Source of the DNA: Paenibacillus sp. SY21-1
GTDB taxonomy: Bacteria > Bacillota > Bacilli > Paenibacillales > Paenibacillaceae
Reading direction: 5' to 3'
Length of the DNA: 64,000 nucleotides
NCBI RefSeq assembly: GCF_005222705.1
Contig: NZ_STGF01000012.1
Span: 124,001 to 188,000 of the forward strand
Under the pieces are notes generated by a model. The model was given only the letters and a program-made list of their open reading frames with translations. It ran no database searches and was not told where the DNA came from. The position numbers were made by a program, and so were the translations under genes. The stretch's first letter is position 1. Each line of letters starts with the position of its first letter. Below, one piece after another: positions 27,386-35,687 of the stretch.

Positions 27386-28147
27386 CTATCTAAGCTCGGA
27401 TGGCGACTTGCCTGTGCTGCGCTTAAAAATGCGGTGGAAATAAGAGACATCGTTGTAACCCAAATAATCGGCGATTTCGCTTACCGTCAGCTCGGATTCC
27501 GTCAGCATATAAAGGGCGGTTTTCATGCGCTGATTGTGCACGTACTCGCTGATCGTCTGCCCCGTTACGCTGCGAAACAGCGTAGCGGCATAGTTCGGAG
27601 TCGTCTGAATCGCGTCGCCGAGCTCCTCCTTCGTCACCCGACCGCGGTAATGCGTCGCAATGTACTGCTTCATGCTGTCCACTCGGCGGTGCTTGCCCTC
27701 GGCTATCTCTCCTCTATCCAGCTCCCGACTTAACAGCACCAGCGCTTCCGTGAGCAGCGCCTGCGCCATCAGCTCGAAATACGCAGGCCGCTCCTCCCAT
27801 TGATGCAGCACCGCTTTCAAACGCTCCTGTACCAGTTCATAGCAGCCCAGCCTGCGTTTGACCTCCTCTTTCGATCGCAGCATGGATAATGCAGCACCCG
27901 GAGACAATAATCGAAAATTGACGACATATTTAGTGTGAAGCATGGTCGGAATGCTTTTGCCGTAATAGGGCACCGTACCCGGAATGAGCAGCAGGTCCCC
28001 CTTCTCAAGAATCAGCTTCTCCTGATTCACCCAATAGACACATTTGCCGTAGGTGACCAGTGCCAGATGCATACTGCGCCCGTCCCCCGTTCCTTCTTCA
28101 TACCACTCGGCCCCATTATCCTGATGAGCGTCTATGATCGACAGCAT
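27386..28147 (-). CDS. AraC family transcriptional regulator (cupin sensor)
   Basis: A 253-residue regulator. An N-terminal cupin-like beta-barrel (LALVTYGKCVYWVNQEKLIL, GDLLLIPGTVPYY) covers about residues 20-120, and the C-terminal double helix-turn-helix covers about 155-250 (ELGDAIQTTPNYAATLFRSV, and VSEIADYLGYNDVSYFHRIF). It is divergent from the pyruvate kinase gene over a ~105-bp region with TATAAT/TATATT hexamers on this strand. It could act on either neighbour; its ligand, likely a sugar, is unknown. Confidence 0.87.
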   Translation of the reverse strand: MLSIIDAHQDNGAEWYEEGTGDGRSMHLALVTYGKCVYWVNQEKLILEKGDLLLIPGTVPYYGKSIPTMLHTKYVVNFRLLSPGAALSMLRSKEEVKRRLGCYELVQERLKAVLHQWEERPAYFELMAQALLTEALVLLSRELDRGEIAEGKHRRVDSMKQYIATHYRGRVTKEELGDAIQTTPNYAATLFRSVTGQTISEYVHNQRMKTALYMLTESELTVSEIADYLGYNDVSYFHRIFKRSTGKSPSELR

Positions 28148-28253
28148 ATGACCGCCTCCAGAGCTGTACTATAATATACCCATTATACTATAGTTCTCTA
28201 TCCACTTCCTCCTTCCGCGCTACAATATAGGAAATTAAGGAGGCATGCACATC

Positions 28254-29669
28254 ATGTTGAAGACTAAAATTGTATGTACAATGGGACCCGCTTGCGATTC
28301 CGTTCCTACTCTAAAAGAAATGATTAAGGCCGGCATGACTGTCGGCAGATTGAATATGGCTCACGGCGAGCTTGAGGACCATGTCAAACGGATGCAGAAT
28401 ATTCGACAAGCCGCCAGCGAGCTGAATACGGTCGTTCCGATTATGATGGATATTAAAGGTCCCGAGGTACGGATCGGCAAGCTGAAGGAAGCTTCCTGCG
28501 AGCTCGTTATCGGCAATGAGCTTGTCCTGACGACGGAGGATGTGCTTGGCGACGCAGCGCGCCTGCCCGTCAACTACGCGGAGCTGCCGCTTGTCGTCAA
28601 GCCTGGCGACCGCATTCTGATTGACGACGGACTTGTCGATTTGACAGTCAAGGAAGTACGCGGCAACGATATCGTCTGCCTGATCGTCAGCGGCGGCGTC
28701 CTGAAGCCTCGCAAGGGCGTTAACCTGCCTGGCATCAAAACGACGCTGCCCGGCGTAACGGAGCGCGACGTTCAGCATATTCATTTTGGCATCGAGCACA
28801 ATATTGAGATTATTGCCGCTTCCTTCGTCCGCAAAGCAGAGGACATTCTGGAAATTCGCAGAATTCTTGAAGAAGCAGGACAAGGACATGTTCAGATTAT
28901 TTCCAAAATCGAGAATGAAGAAGGCATGACCAATCTTGACGCCATTATTGAAGCATCCGACGGCATTATGGTCGCGCGCGGCGATCTCGGCGTAGAGGTT
29001 CCGATCGAGGATGTGCCGATGATGCAGCGTGAAATGATCAACAAATGCAATCTGGTCGGCAAGCCGGTTATCGTAGCGACGCATATGCTGGAGTCGATGC
29101 AGGTTAACCCTCGTCCGACACGCGCGGAAGTAAGCGACGTGGCCAACGCCGTGCTGCAAGGAGCAGACGTCGTGATGCTGTCCGGCGAAACGGCTGCCGG
29201 CAAATATCCGGTGCAGTCGGTGCAGACGATGGCTTCCATCTCGCGCAAGGCTGAATCCATGATCGACTACAAGGCGCAATTCGCCAAAAAGCAGGCGCAG
29301 CACAGCACCAACATTACCGAAATCATTAGCCAGGGAGTCGTAAGCTCTTCGCTCGAGCTGAAAGCGCAAGCCGTGCTGACGCATACGGAAAGCGGCTTTA
29401 CGGCGCGCATGATTTCCAAATATCGCCCTGAAGCGCCGATTATTGCGGTCACGCAGCATGACCAGGTTATTCCGAAAATTTGTCTGCTGTCCGGCGTATT
29501 CCCGGTCAAAGGCGATGCGGTTAAGACGACGGACGAAATGTTCGAATCGGCCACGCGCAATGCGGTTGCTACGGGCATGATCGCTGCAGGCGATACCATT
29601 GTGTTGTCCGCCGGCGTGCCAATTGGTCAGGCAGGAGCTACAAACCTGATAAAAGTCGCTCAAGTATAA
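28254..29669 (+). CDS. pyk: pyruvate kinase, short form
   Basis: A 471-residue pyruvate kinase (PEP + ADP to pyruvate + ATP). Recognisable blocks are KTKIVCTMGPACDS, the barrel segment MMDIKGPEVRIGK, the active-site signature DGIMVARGDLGVEVPIEDV (about 235-253) and MLSGETAAGKYPVQSV. The C-terminal domain ends at about residue 471, so it lacks the extra PEP-utiliser-like domain found in the ~585-residue Bacillus Pyk; it is probably a second, accessory isozyme. The usual RLNFSHG motif reads RLNMAHG. ATG 28254 is placed ten bases after AAGGAGG; the ATG at 28245 is too close to it. No pfkA partner is adjacent. Confidence 0.93.
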   Translation: MLKTKIVCTMGPACDSVPTLKEMIKAGMTVGRLNMAHGELEDHVKRMQNIRQAASELNTVVPIMMDIKGPEVRIGKLKEASCELVIGNELVLTTEDVLGDAARLPVNYAELPLVVKPGDRILIDDGLVDLTVKEVRGNDIVCLIVSGGVLKPRKGVNLPGIKTTLPGVTERDVQHIHFGIEHNIEIIAASFVRKAEDILEIRRILEEAGQGHVQIISKIENEEGMTNLDAIIEASDGIMVARGDLGVEVPIEDVPMMQREMINKCNLVGKPVIVATHMLESMQVNPRPTRAEVSDVANAVLQGADVVMLSGETAAGKYPVQSVQTMASISRKAESMIDYKAQFAKKQAQHSTNITEIISQGVVSSSLELKAQAVLTHTESGFTARMISKYRPEAPIIAVTQHDQVIPKICLLSGVFPVKGDAVKTTDEMFESATRNAVATGMIAAGDTIVLSAGVPIGQAGATNLIKVAQV

Positions 29670-29736
29670 TATAATAGGGTAAACGCAACCTAATCTTTAA
29701 AACTAACGCGAGGCTAGGACCAAGGAGGGAACGTGT

Positions 29737-30033
29737 ATGAAAAAGGAACATATCGTTCATTTCAAAATCATTCGCGGCGGCGAATCCAAAAAGCTAACAG
29801 GGCTGATCTATCTGGAGGAAGGTGCGGAGCCTACTCTTGAGGATTTTGCCGATTGTCTGAAGCAGTGCGGCCACGACGTTCATATTGAGGACGAGAAGCA
29901 TTTTATTTTTCGCTCCAACGACCCTGGCGAAGATTATCTGATCGACGTACTGGAGGATTACAAACCGAACACGAAGGATCTGGACTCCGACAATCTGGCC
30001 CGCAGCTTTATCAAGCCTACTACGTTTCTATAA
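29737..30033 (+). CDS. conserved hypothetical protein, 98 residues
   Basis: A small acidic soluble protein (begins MKKEHIVHFKIIRGGESKKL, ends SFIKPTTFL) with no recognised motif. CAAGGAGGGAACGTGT precedes its ATG, a very good ribosome-binding site, and a clear terminator follows at 30062. It begins 67 bp after pyk in the same direction, so it may be cotranscribed. Predicted alpha/beta with several conserved-looking acidic positions; function unknown. Confidence 0.7.
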   Translation: MKKEHIVHFKIIRGGESKKLTGLIYLEEGAEPTLEDFADCLKQCGHDVHIEDEKHFIFRSNDPGEDYLIDVLEDYKPNTKDLDSDNLARSFIKPTTFL

Positions 30034-30061
30034 TGCCAACCATTTCTGTGCTGCACAAGCA

Positions 30062-30097
30062 GGGGCATCTCTTCCTTTGGAGGGGATGTCTTTTTTT
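30062..30097 (+). terminator. Rho-independent terminator
   Basis: GGGCATCTCTTCC pairs, with G-U wobbles, with GGAGGGGATGTC around a TTT loop and is followed by TTTTTTT. Confidence 0.75.
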
Positions 30098-30141
30098 GTG
30101 GTACACTCTAAGGAAATATCAAAAAGGCGGGCAGCACCTAC

Positions 30142-32082
30142 ATGGATATAAATGAACAGATCCTTTTATGGAGCAACGCGCAGTGTAAAATAATAGATAT
30201 TCGTCGTATTACGATGAAGGCTGCCGAGCAAACAAGCTCCTACCTTGTTCCCTCCGGTCTGTTTCTTATGTCTATTAGAGGCCATGCAATGGCTCGACTC
30301 AACGGTTCTCCCCACCCGCTCAATAGATTTACTGTGCTTCATACCCATAAAGGAGACCGTCTCGACATCCTTGCGGGTAACGCAGGTTGTGACTATTACA
30401 GCATTTATTATAAAGCAGAGCTACCCTCCGCCCTGCATAAGCAAGCTCTCCCCCCGGACGGGAGAGCACGCTCCATCGATCATAGTTACAGCTTTGTCCC
30501 CGAGCATCCGGCAGCACTGTACCTTTGTCTGACCGACATGTACCAGGATTGGAAGAAGCAGCAGCCGCTTGCGCGCCTGCGCGCCAAAGCTTTGTTGCTG
30601 CAATTCGTGCACGAACTGTTGAATCAAATGCAGCAGCAAGGCGCACGCTCATACAAGCGCGATCTGGCCGCCCAGGTCGCGTCTATTATTCATGCGCAAT
30701 ATGCGCAACCTCTTACGCTGGAGTCGCTGTCGGAAAGCCTTAACTATAGCGTCCCCCACCTCTCTTCCTATTTCAAAATCAGAACGGGGCTCAGCCCCAT
30801 CGACTACTTGATTAAGGTGCGTATCGACAAAGCGGCCGCTCTACTGCTGGAAACGGATGCAACATTGAAAGAAATAGCCCTTGGCGTCGGTTATCAGGAC
30901 CCGTATTACTTGGGGCGACTGTTCAAAAAGCATAAAGGCGTATCCCCCACACGTTATCGAGAAGAGCATGCGGCACGAGCGATACTAGAAGATAGTCCTG
31001 ACACAACCATGAGATCCTCCATTGTCGCCTTCTCACCTCTTGACTATACTGATACAAGTGATAATGATTATCAGCATAATGAGAGCCAAGATGGAGAGGA
31101 AGATCTATTCATGTTTAAACATTCAGGGCCTGCCCTGGCATCGGTATTGATGCTAAGCTTTATGCTTATACTAAGCGCATGCGGCACGAACAACGCTGTA
31201 ATCACAGCCACTACAGAGCCGAGCCCTAGTGCCGGTACAACTCCTGTTAAGGAACAGCCGCAAACCAAAATGATTCAAACAGCCACGGGAGAGATAGAAG
31301 TGCCCCTTCATCCTCAGCGTATTGTTGCGGGCGAATATTTGGGCAGTCTGATTGCCCTTGGCATTACGCCGGTCGCCACGTCAGACCATCATATTAAAAA
31401 TCCTTACTTTCAGGAATATTTGAAGGGTGTCGAAAATATCGGCGACGGCAACGGCAATGTTGAGAAAATTCTGGCGATGGAGCCCGATTTGATTATTATG
31501 GACGATTTCTATCCTGAGCTTAATGAGCAAATGTCCAAAATTGCCCCTACAATTGTTGTTCCTTATGCTTCCTTAAAAACGGTGCATGAGGAAGTTGCTT
31601 ATTTCGGCGGACTGCTTGGCAGGGAACAAGAAGCAGAGACATGGCTGGCTGATTATGACAACCGTATTGCCATCGCAAAAGAAACCGTATTGAAGAACAT
31701 ACCTGCTGACAGCACCTTCTCTGTTATGGAGCTGGAGGACAAGAACATAATGACGGTTGGCACAGATTACGGGAAAGGCGGTCAGCCGGTCTATAACGGG
31801 TTTGGCTTCAAGCCTCCGGCTGAAATCGCCGCAGAGATGGTCGATCCGGGCTGGGCGGCCATTTCTGCCGAAGCATTGCCCACTTATGCGGGAGACTACA
31901 TTATCTTGACCTCCAATAAGACAACACTGGACGAGCTCAAAGCGGACCCTGTCTGGAGCTCCCTTCCAGCCATTAAGAACAATCATGTCTTTATATGGAA
32001 AAGCGAGCGCTCCAACTACTGGGACCCCATCGCTATTCTGAGCCAGACGGAAGAATTGGCTGCGTGGTTGACAAGCCTCTAG
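30142..32082 (+). CDS. AraC family regulator fused in frame to an iron-siderophore-binding lipoprotein
   Basis: A 646-codon open frame. Residues 1-~160 are an AraC sensor region; a double helix-turn-helix covers about 175-275 (LSESLNYSVPHLSSYFKIRT, EIALGVGYQDPYYLGRLFKK). After a ~45-residue polar linker comes Met324 and a lipoprotein signal (LMLSFMLILSACGTN; lipobox Cys347), then a FecB/FepB-like periplasmic binding domain (about 380-646; HPQRIVAGEYLGSLIALGI, ILAMEPDLIIMDDFYPEL). Bacillus Btr (YbbB) also joins AraC and siderophore-binding domains, but without a lipobox. Here a GGAGAGGA site ten bases before ATG 31111 and a Fur-box palindrome at 31059 suggest the lipoprotein is also made separately. 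Whether the full fusion is produced is open. Confidence 0.85.
   Translation: MDINEQILLWSNAQCKIIDIRRITMKAAEQTSSYLVPSGLFLMSIRGHAMARLNGSPHPLNRFTVLHTHKGDRLDILAGNAGCDYYSIYYKAELPSALHKQALPPDGRARSIDHSYSFVPEHPAALYLCLTDMYQDWKKQQPLARLRAKALLLQFVHELLNQMQQQGARSYKRDLAAQVASIIHAQYAQPLTLESLSESLNYSVPHLSSYFKIRTGLSPIDYLIKVRIDKAAALLLETDATLKEIALGVGYQDPYYLGRLFKKHKGVSPTRYREEHAARAILEDSPDTTMRSSIVAFSPLDYTDTSDNDYQHNESQDGEEDLFMFKHSGPALASVLMLSFMLILSACGTNNAVITATTEPSPSAGTTPVKEQPQTKMIQTATGEIEVPLHPQRIVAGEYLGSLIALGITPVATSDHHIKNPYFQEYLKGVENIGDGNGNVEKILAMEPDLIIMDDFYPELNEQMSKIAPTIVVPYASLKTVHEEVAYFGGLLGREQEAETWLADYDNRIAIAKETVLKNIPADSTFSVMELEDKNIMTVGTDYGKGGQPVYNGFGFKPPAEIAAEMVDPGWAAISAEALPTYAGDYIILTSNKTTLDELKADPVWSSLPAIKNNHVFIWKSERSNYWDPIAILSQTEELAAWLTSL
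31059..31073 (+). promoter_or_regulatory. Fur box inside the AraC-lipoprotein reading frame
   Basis: TGATAATGATTATCA is a perfect 7-1-7 palindrome identical to the core Bacillus Fur operator. TTGACT lies at 31040-31045, and the internal lipoprotein ATG with its own ribosome-binding site lies 38 bp downstream. This is the expected layout of an iron-repressed promoter, though the -10 is imperfect (AATGAT at 17-bp spacing). Confidence 0.8.
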
Positions 32083-32107
32083 TTGATTAATCAGCATAAT
32101 AACGCAT

Positions 32108-32150
32108 AAAAGCCCGGTCATGGCCCCTTGGAGGGGTTATCGGGCTTTTT
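32108..32150 (+). terminator. Rho-independent terminator after the siderophore-binding gene
   Basis: AAAGCCCGGT ... ATCGGGCTTTTT with an inner CCCC/GGGG pair. Confidence 0.85.
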
Positions 32151-32231
32151 GTGCATCCTAATTGCGACAAATCCAAACAACCAACTTTTTAGCCAGAGTT
32201 TTAAGACTTTGGAAATATTTTCAACGAGGCG

Positions 32232-32261
32232 TTGATTGTGGTACGATAATGTGGGTATAAA
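32232..32261 (+). promoter_or_regulatory. candidate sigma-A promoter
   Basis: TTGATT, an 18-bp spacer and TATAAA, 46 bp upstream of the next ATG at 32308. Confidence 0.45.
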
Positions 32262-32307
32262 TCACCAAGCCTGCTGCCGGGTAAACTGACAAGAAAGTTG
32301 GTGGCTT

Positions 32308-32682
32308 ATGAATACAATCGACCTGCTGGTTATCGTGGTTTCGCTGCTCATTTCCTTGCCGCTGATGTTTTTGGCCGTTATCGTCATTCGTCAGTCCTTT
32401 CAATCCAATCGCGAAATCAAGCGCATCCGCAAAAATGGCGAGCCCGCTGAAGCCGTCGTCAACTCCATTCGGCAAACCAACAGTGAAATCAATGGCCATC
32501 CGGAGGTTTATATCGGCTTGACCATACCTCGCGAAGAGGCAGAGCCCTACCGTACGATTATTAAAACCGTCATTTATATGGTTAACATACATCAGTACCA
32601 GCCCGGCCGCAAAGTAAAGGTTATGGTGCTGGAGGAGGACGGCAAGCTGAAGGTAGCGATAGACGGCGTTCCCGTTTTTTAG
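32308..32682 (+). CDS. small membrane-anchored protein, unknown function
   Basis: A 124-residue protein with one N-terminal transmembrane helix (LLVIVVSLLISLPLMFLAVI, residues about 5-27) followed by a soluble beta-rich domain (GEPAEAVVNSIRQTN ... YQPGRKVKVMVLEEDGKLKV). The shape resembles DUF3592/SHOCT-associated membrane proteins, but no motif is decisive. Flanked by a promoter-like sequence and a terminator, so it is probably monocistronic. Confidence 0.65.
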   Translation: MNTIDLLVIVVSLLISLPLMFLAVIVIRQSFQSNREIKRIRKNGEPAEAVVNSIRQTNSEINGHPEVYIGLTIPREEAEPYRTIIKTVIYMVNIHQYQPGRKVKVMVLEEDGKLKVAIDGVPVF

Positions 32683-32689
32683 AAGCTTG

Positions 32690-32734
32690 CAGCTTTAGGA
32701 ACAGGTCCGCGGCACAGCCCTGTCCCTAAAGCTG
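32690..32734. terminator. bidirectional terminator between convergent genes
   Basis: CAGCTTTAGGAACAGG pairs with CCTGTCCCTAAAGCTG; T-rich flanks are short on both sides. It separates two convergent genes. Confidence 0.65.
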
Positions 32735-32735
32735 T

Positions 32736-33128
32736 TTATCCTTTGCGGGCCATTCTCGTAACCAGGACGATGATCTCTACTAGGATGCCTAGCGCGAGCC
32801 CCGATGCCGTCGCGAGCATAAACGACATCAAGCTCGCCAGATCCTCCCAGCCCGTCATGTCCTTGGAGTACAGCGCCATCATGACAAGACCCGTGGCCAG
32901 CCCTGCCGTTGAGCACAACCATAGCCTGCGGGCCCCAAGCCATCCGAGAAAAGCGAATAGAAACGAAAGCAGCACAGCAAGCAGCATAAATCGAAAGGCG
33001 TACACGCCAACAAACGGTTTATCTAGCAGTACAAATCTCACGATCCAAAGCGCCACCGTTGCAGCAAGCGACGATATGCCGGCGCACATCCACCATTTGG
33101 CGCTTCTTGCGACAGGAATCCAGTTCAT
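32736..33128 (-). CDS. small integral membrane protein, unknown function
   Basis: A 130-residue protein with four predicted transmembrane segments (for example LAATVALWIVRFVLLDKPF, FRFMLLAVLLSFLFAFLGWL, LMSFMLATASGLALGILVEI). No family recognised. The ATG at 33128 is favoured because GAGAGGGG is about seven bases upstream; an ATG at 33146 is possible. Alone on its strand with no evident functional partner. Confidence 0.6.
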   Translation of the reverse strand: MNWIPVARSAKWWMCAGISSLAATVALWIVRFVLLDKPFVGVYAFRFMLLAVLLSFLFAFLGWLGARRLWLCSTAGLATGLVMMALYSKDMTGWEDLASLMSFMLATASGLALGILVEIIVLVTRMARKG

Positions 33129-33258
33129 CCCCATTCCCCTCTCCATACGAACCCGCTTTTCCTTTTAGACGCATAGAGCGCTTACAATGTTTCCGACTTC
33201 CCTTTATACGTAAAAAGAGACTACCCTGCATGACAGGATAATCTCCAGGCGTACGGTA

Positions 33259-33558
33259 CTACTCTACGCCGTCTTTGTAATTTTTGTCGTAATGCTTGTC
33301 GCCTTTATGCTCCAGATCGTTAAGCGTCTTCTCAAGCGTCTCCACAATCTGTTCCTTGACCTGTGCCAGCGTTTCATAGAATAGCGCTTCTTCGGAGCCG
33401 ACGATTTTTACGCCGCTGATGGCCTGGATGGACTGAAACCGGCGATGATGGTCAGCCAGCTCGTCGATAGCCGCAAGCGTATGCTTCGTCTGCAAAAACA
33501 AATCCTTATGATGCTGCTCGGTCAGTCTGATCTCCAGTTGTTCCATTCTCTTGTTCAT
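33259..33558 (-). CDS. conserved hypothetical protein, 99 residues
   Basis: A small, highly charged, predicted all-helical protein (MNKRMEQLEIRLTEQHHKDL ... KHYDKNYKDGVE). Heptad-like leucines suggest a coiled coil. Strong AGAGGAGAATACGCCC precedes the ATG. No recognised domain; the helical, charged nature would fit a small structural or adaptor protein. Confidence 0.6.
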   Translation of the reverse strand: MNKRMEQLEIRLTEQHHKDLFLQTKHTLAAIDELADHHRRFQSIQAISGVKIVGSEEALFYETLAQVKEQIVETLEKTLNDLEHKGDKHYDKNYKDGVE

Positions 33559-33736
33559 GGGCGTATTCTCCTCTGTCTGAAATAACTAAGCGGAAGCACT
33601 TGAGCGTAAAAGAAGGACTCCCGCCCTTCCAAAAGCATGCCTTTAGGCTATTGTACAATTTTACAGGGCTGGACGACAACTCGCAGTTTTTCGGATTCCT
33701 TTTCGGCCGGGTTTCTGTAGCACAGCCGCAATGGAA

Positions 33737-33771
33737 ACGGGCCACCGCTGCTTCTGGCAGCGGTGGCCCGT
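33737..33771. terminator. strong GC-rich hairpin
   Basis: ACGGGCCACCGCTGC and GCAGCGGTGGCCCGT are perfect 15-bp complements with a 5-base loop. There is little T-run on either side, so it may be an orphan terminator or a processing element. The rest of the 340-bp gap 33559-33899 holds nothing recognised. Confidence 0.5.
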
Positions 33772-33899
33772 CATATATACAGGATGAATTCATCCAATAA
33801 GGAAAAATCGTTTTGATAAGAAACTTTATGAATCGATCTTCTGCATCCGAATTATTCGGACGGTTGGAAACGGCTGTAACGCCCGCGCGCGAATCTCCT

Positions 33900-34076
33900 C
33901 TACGTACGTCGAGTACGGTTTAACTGGCCTTCCACTTGATGCCACTGTTTGATAAATTGCTGGTAAAGATGGTTTTCCAGATGATTCAAGCCCTGTCTGT
34001 TTTCCTTCATCATTAATGCGTTCATCCGGTGTTTGAGCATCGTGCCGCGGCGCTCCAGCATGTCTGCATGTGTCAA
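33900..34076 (-). CDS. possible small protein, 58 residues
   Basis: A short frame (ADMLERRGTMLKHRMNALMM ... QLNRTRRT) that is basic, helical and rich in Met, His and Arg. TTG 34076 stands ten bases after GGAGGG; TTG 34082 is also possible. Codon usage looks normal and the helix pattern is regular, but no homologue was recognised, so it remains tentative. Confidence 0.4.
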   Translation of the reverse strand: MTHADMLERRGTMLKHRMNALMMKENRQGLNHLENHLYQQFIKQWHQVEGQLNRTRRT

Positions 34077-34370
34077 GTCCAATCACCCTCCAGTAATGTT
34101 ATGTGCTGTCCGTTTAAGTATAACGAATATCGTCGCGCTGCAAAAACGTCCTGTCATCCCCTCCTCCCTCCTCACAAGTTCTGTGACCCGGCTTCCTCCA
34201 GACAGCACCGCCTGTTCGTATGTATGCGTCCATTAGCTTCGATTTTATGCCAATCGTTCGTTGAAGCCGCCTTGACGAGCAGAAAAGGAATACCGCCAGC
34301 CAAGCTCGCCGTTTCCTCACAAAATTGAGCACGCACGTTCGGATTGTGCAGCATCTTTACTCATTCGGCA

Positions 34371-34379
34371 TGCTATAAT
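34371..34379 (+). promoter_or_regulatory. extended -10 promoter of the ywqB-like/ywqA operon
   Basis: TGCTATAAT lies 105 bp upstream of the chosen ATG at 34482, with no good -35. Nothing else was recognised in the 400-bp gap from 34077. Confidence 0.45.
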
Positions 34380-34481
34380 GGAAAAGCCAAAAGGATGGAC
34401 GAACTATTATAAATATTCGAAACGACCTATAGATTCAGATTGATGAAAATGCACCGAGCAACGCTGTCAGGAGGCATAATG

Positions 34482-35687
34482 ATGAGCTTTAAGCACTGGC
34501 ACAGCCAGTTTGAACAAATCGCTCAGCCGTTCCATTCGCTTCAGCGAAATGAACACTACTATTACACTGTTACTCGGGCGATTCAAGAGCATAAACCGGA
34601 TGTGTTCGAGGGCGGGTATCCGCTATACAAGTTAAATGCGCTGATTTTTGTGATGAGGAAGCTGAGCAATCAAGGGGAGAACTCTACGCACCATCGGCTG
34701 GGACATGGCCGTTTCATAGGAATGCATACCGAGACAGCCATCCATCTGGCCCTCCGTGATATTGAAGAACTGCTCACCTCTGCGCCTGCCTTCGATAGAG
34801 CGCTGCCCGAATTTGCAGACCTGCTTCAAGACACGCTGCGCCTGCTACGCGACAGCATGTTCGAGGAGAAAAGCCCGTCCAACAGCTTTTATTGGGCTCC
34901 CTACTTCGGGCTTTGGGACAAGTGGATAATATCGTTACCCGGCTTCGAAACGCTGGCTGCTGAAGAGATCGGACGTTTGCGTCAGATGGAGCAAGAGCAC
35001 CCCAACCATTTGTATTGGTCTGAACTGGCCCAAGGATGGCTATATTTCCATATGCGAAACGATGAGGCGGCTTGGAGATGTTTGGCGACCGCAAGCCAAC
35101 GAAATGGGCTGAATGCGGCGCATTTGCAGCCGCTTCTGGAGAGTCTGCTCCGCATCCGTGACTGGCCCAGACTGATCGAGTGGCTGTACAACGCAACCCC
35201 TTTGATTAAAGGGATCCAGTATCAGCCTTTGCCGCAGCTATGGGAGCTGTGGCATGTCGCAGCCGAGCATCATGCGGATGCGGAGCCCAGAATGTGGGAG
35301 GCGCTGCGGAGTCTGCTGCCCGGAGCCGTCAGCGTATATGCGACCCAGCTCTACGAATGGGGCAAATGGCAGGAATGGATAGACCTCCAGCTAAGCGGCG
35401 CGGATACCGATCCGCTGGCCTACCGGGTAGATACGTTCAAGCCCATCGAACGGGAAGCGCCTGCCCTTCTGCTCCCCCTGTACCATCAAGCCGCAGAGCG
35501 TTATCTGCTCCTGAAAAATAGGGATAGCTATAAAAAAGCGGTGAAGCTCCTCAAAAGGCTCTCCAAGCTGTATAAAAAAATGAAAAAAGCGGAGGAGTGG
35601 GATCGGTTTATGGAGCTGCTCGTCTCGCGCTACAGCCGCTTCCGGGCCTTTATGGAGGAGCTGCGGAAAGGAAAACTGATTCCATGA
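34482..35687 (+). CDS. YwqB-like protein lacking the SWIM zinc finger
   Basis: A 401-residue, mostly helical protein. Its C-terminus (YLLLKNRDSYKKAVKLLKRL ... YSRFRAFMEELRKGK) is the conserved tail of the SWIM-domain proteins encoded next to SNF2 helicases in Bacilli (ywqB beside ywqA). No CxC...CxH SWIM motif is found, so this is a diverged or shortened member. AGGAGG precedes ATG 34482 by seven bases. Its stop overlaps the helicase start (ATGA), implying translational coupling and joint action, perhaps as helicase partner. Confidence 0.7.
   Translation: MSFKHWHSQFEQIAQPFHSLQRNEHYYYTVTRAIQEHKPDVFEGGYPLYKLNALIFVMRKLSNQGENSTHHRLGHGRFIGMHTETAIHLALRDIEELLTSAPAFDRALPEFADLLQDTLRLLRDSMFEEKSPSNSFYWAPYFGLWDKWIISLPGFETLAAEEIGRLRQMEQEHPNHLYWSELAQGWLYFHMRNDEAAWRCLATASQRNGLNAAHLQPLLESLLRIRDWPRLIEWLYNATPLIKGIQYQPLPQLWELWHVAAEHHADAEPRMWEALRSLLPGAVSVYATQLYEWGKWQEWIDLQLSGADTDPLAYRVDTFKPIEREAPALLLPLYHQAAERYLLLKNRDSYKKAVKLLKRLSKLYKKMKKAEEWDRFMELLVSRYSRFRAFMEELRKGKLIP

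Noticed and set aside
28311..29663. 450-residue minus-strand frame opposite pyruvate kinase
   Set aside because: Antisense shadow of a highly conserved gene; lacks a start signal and any domain.
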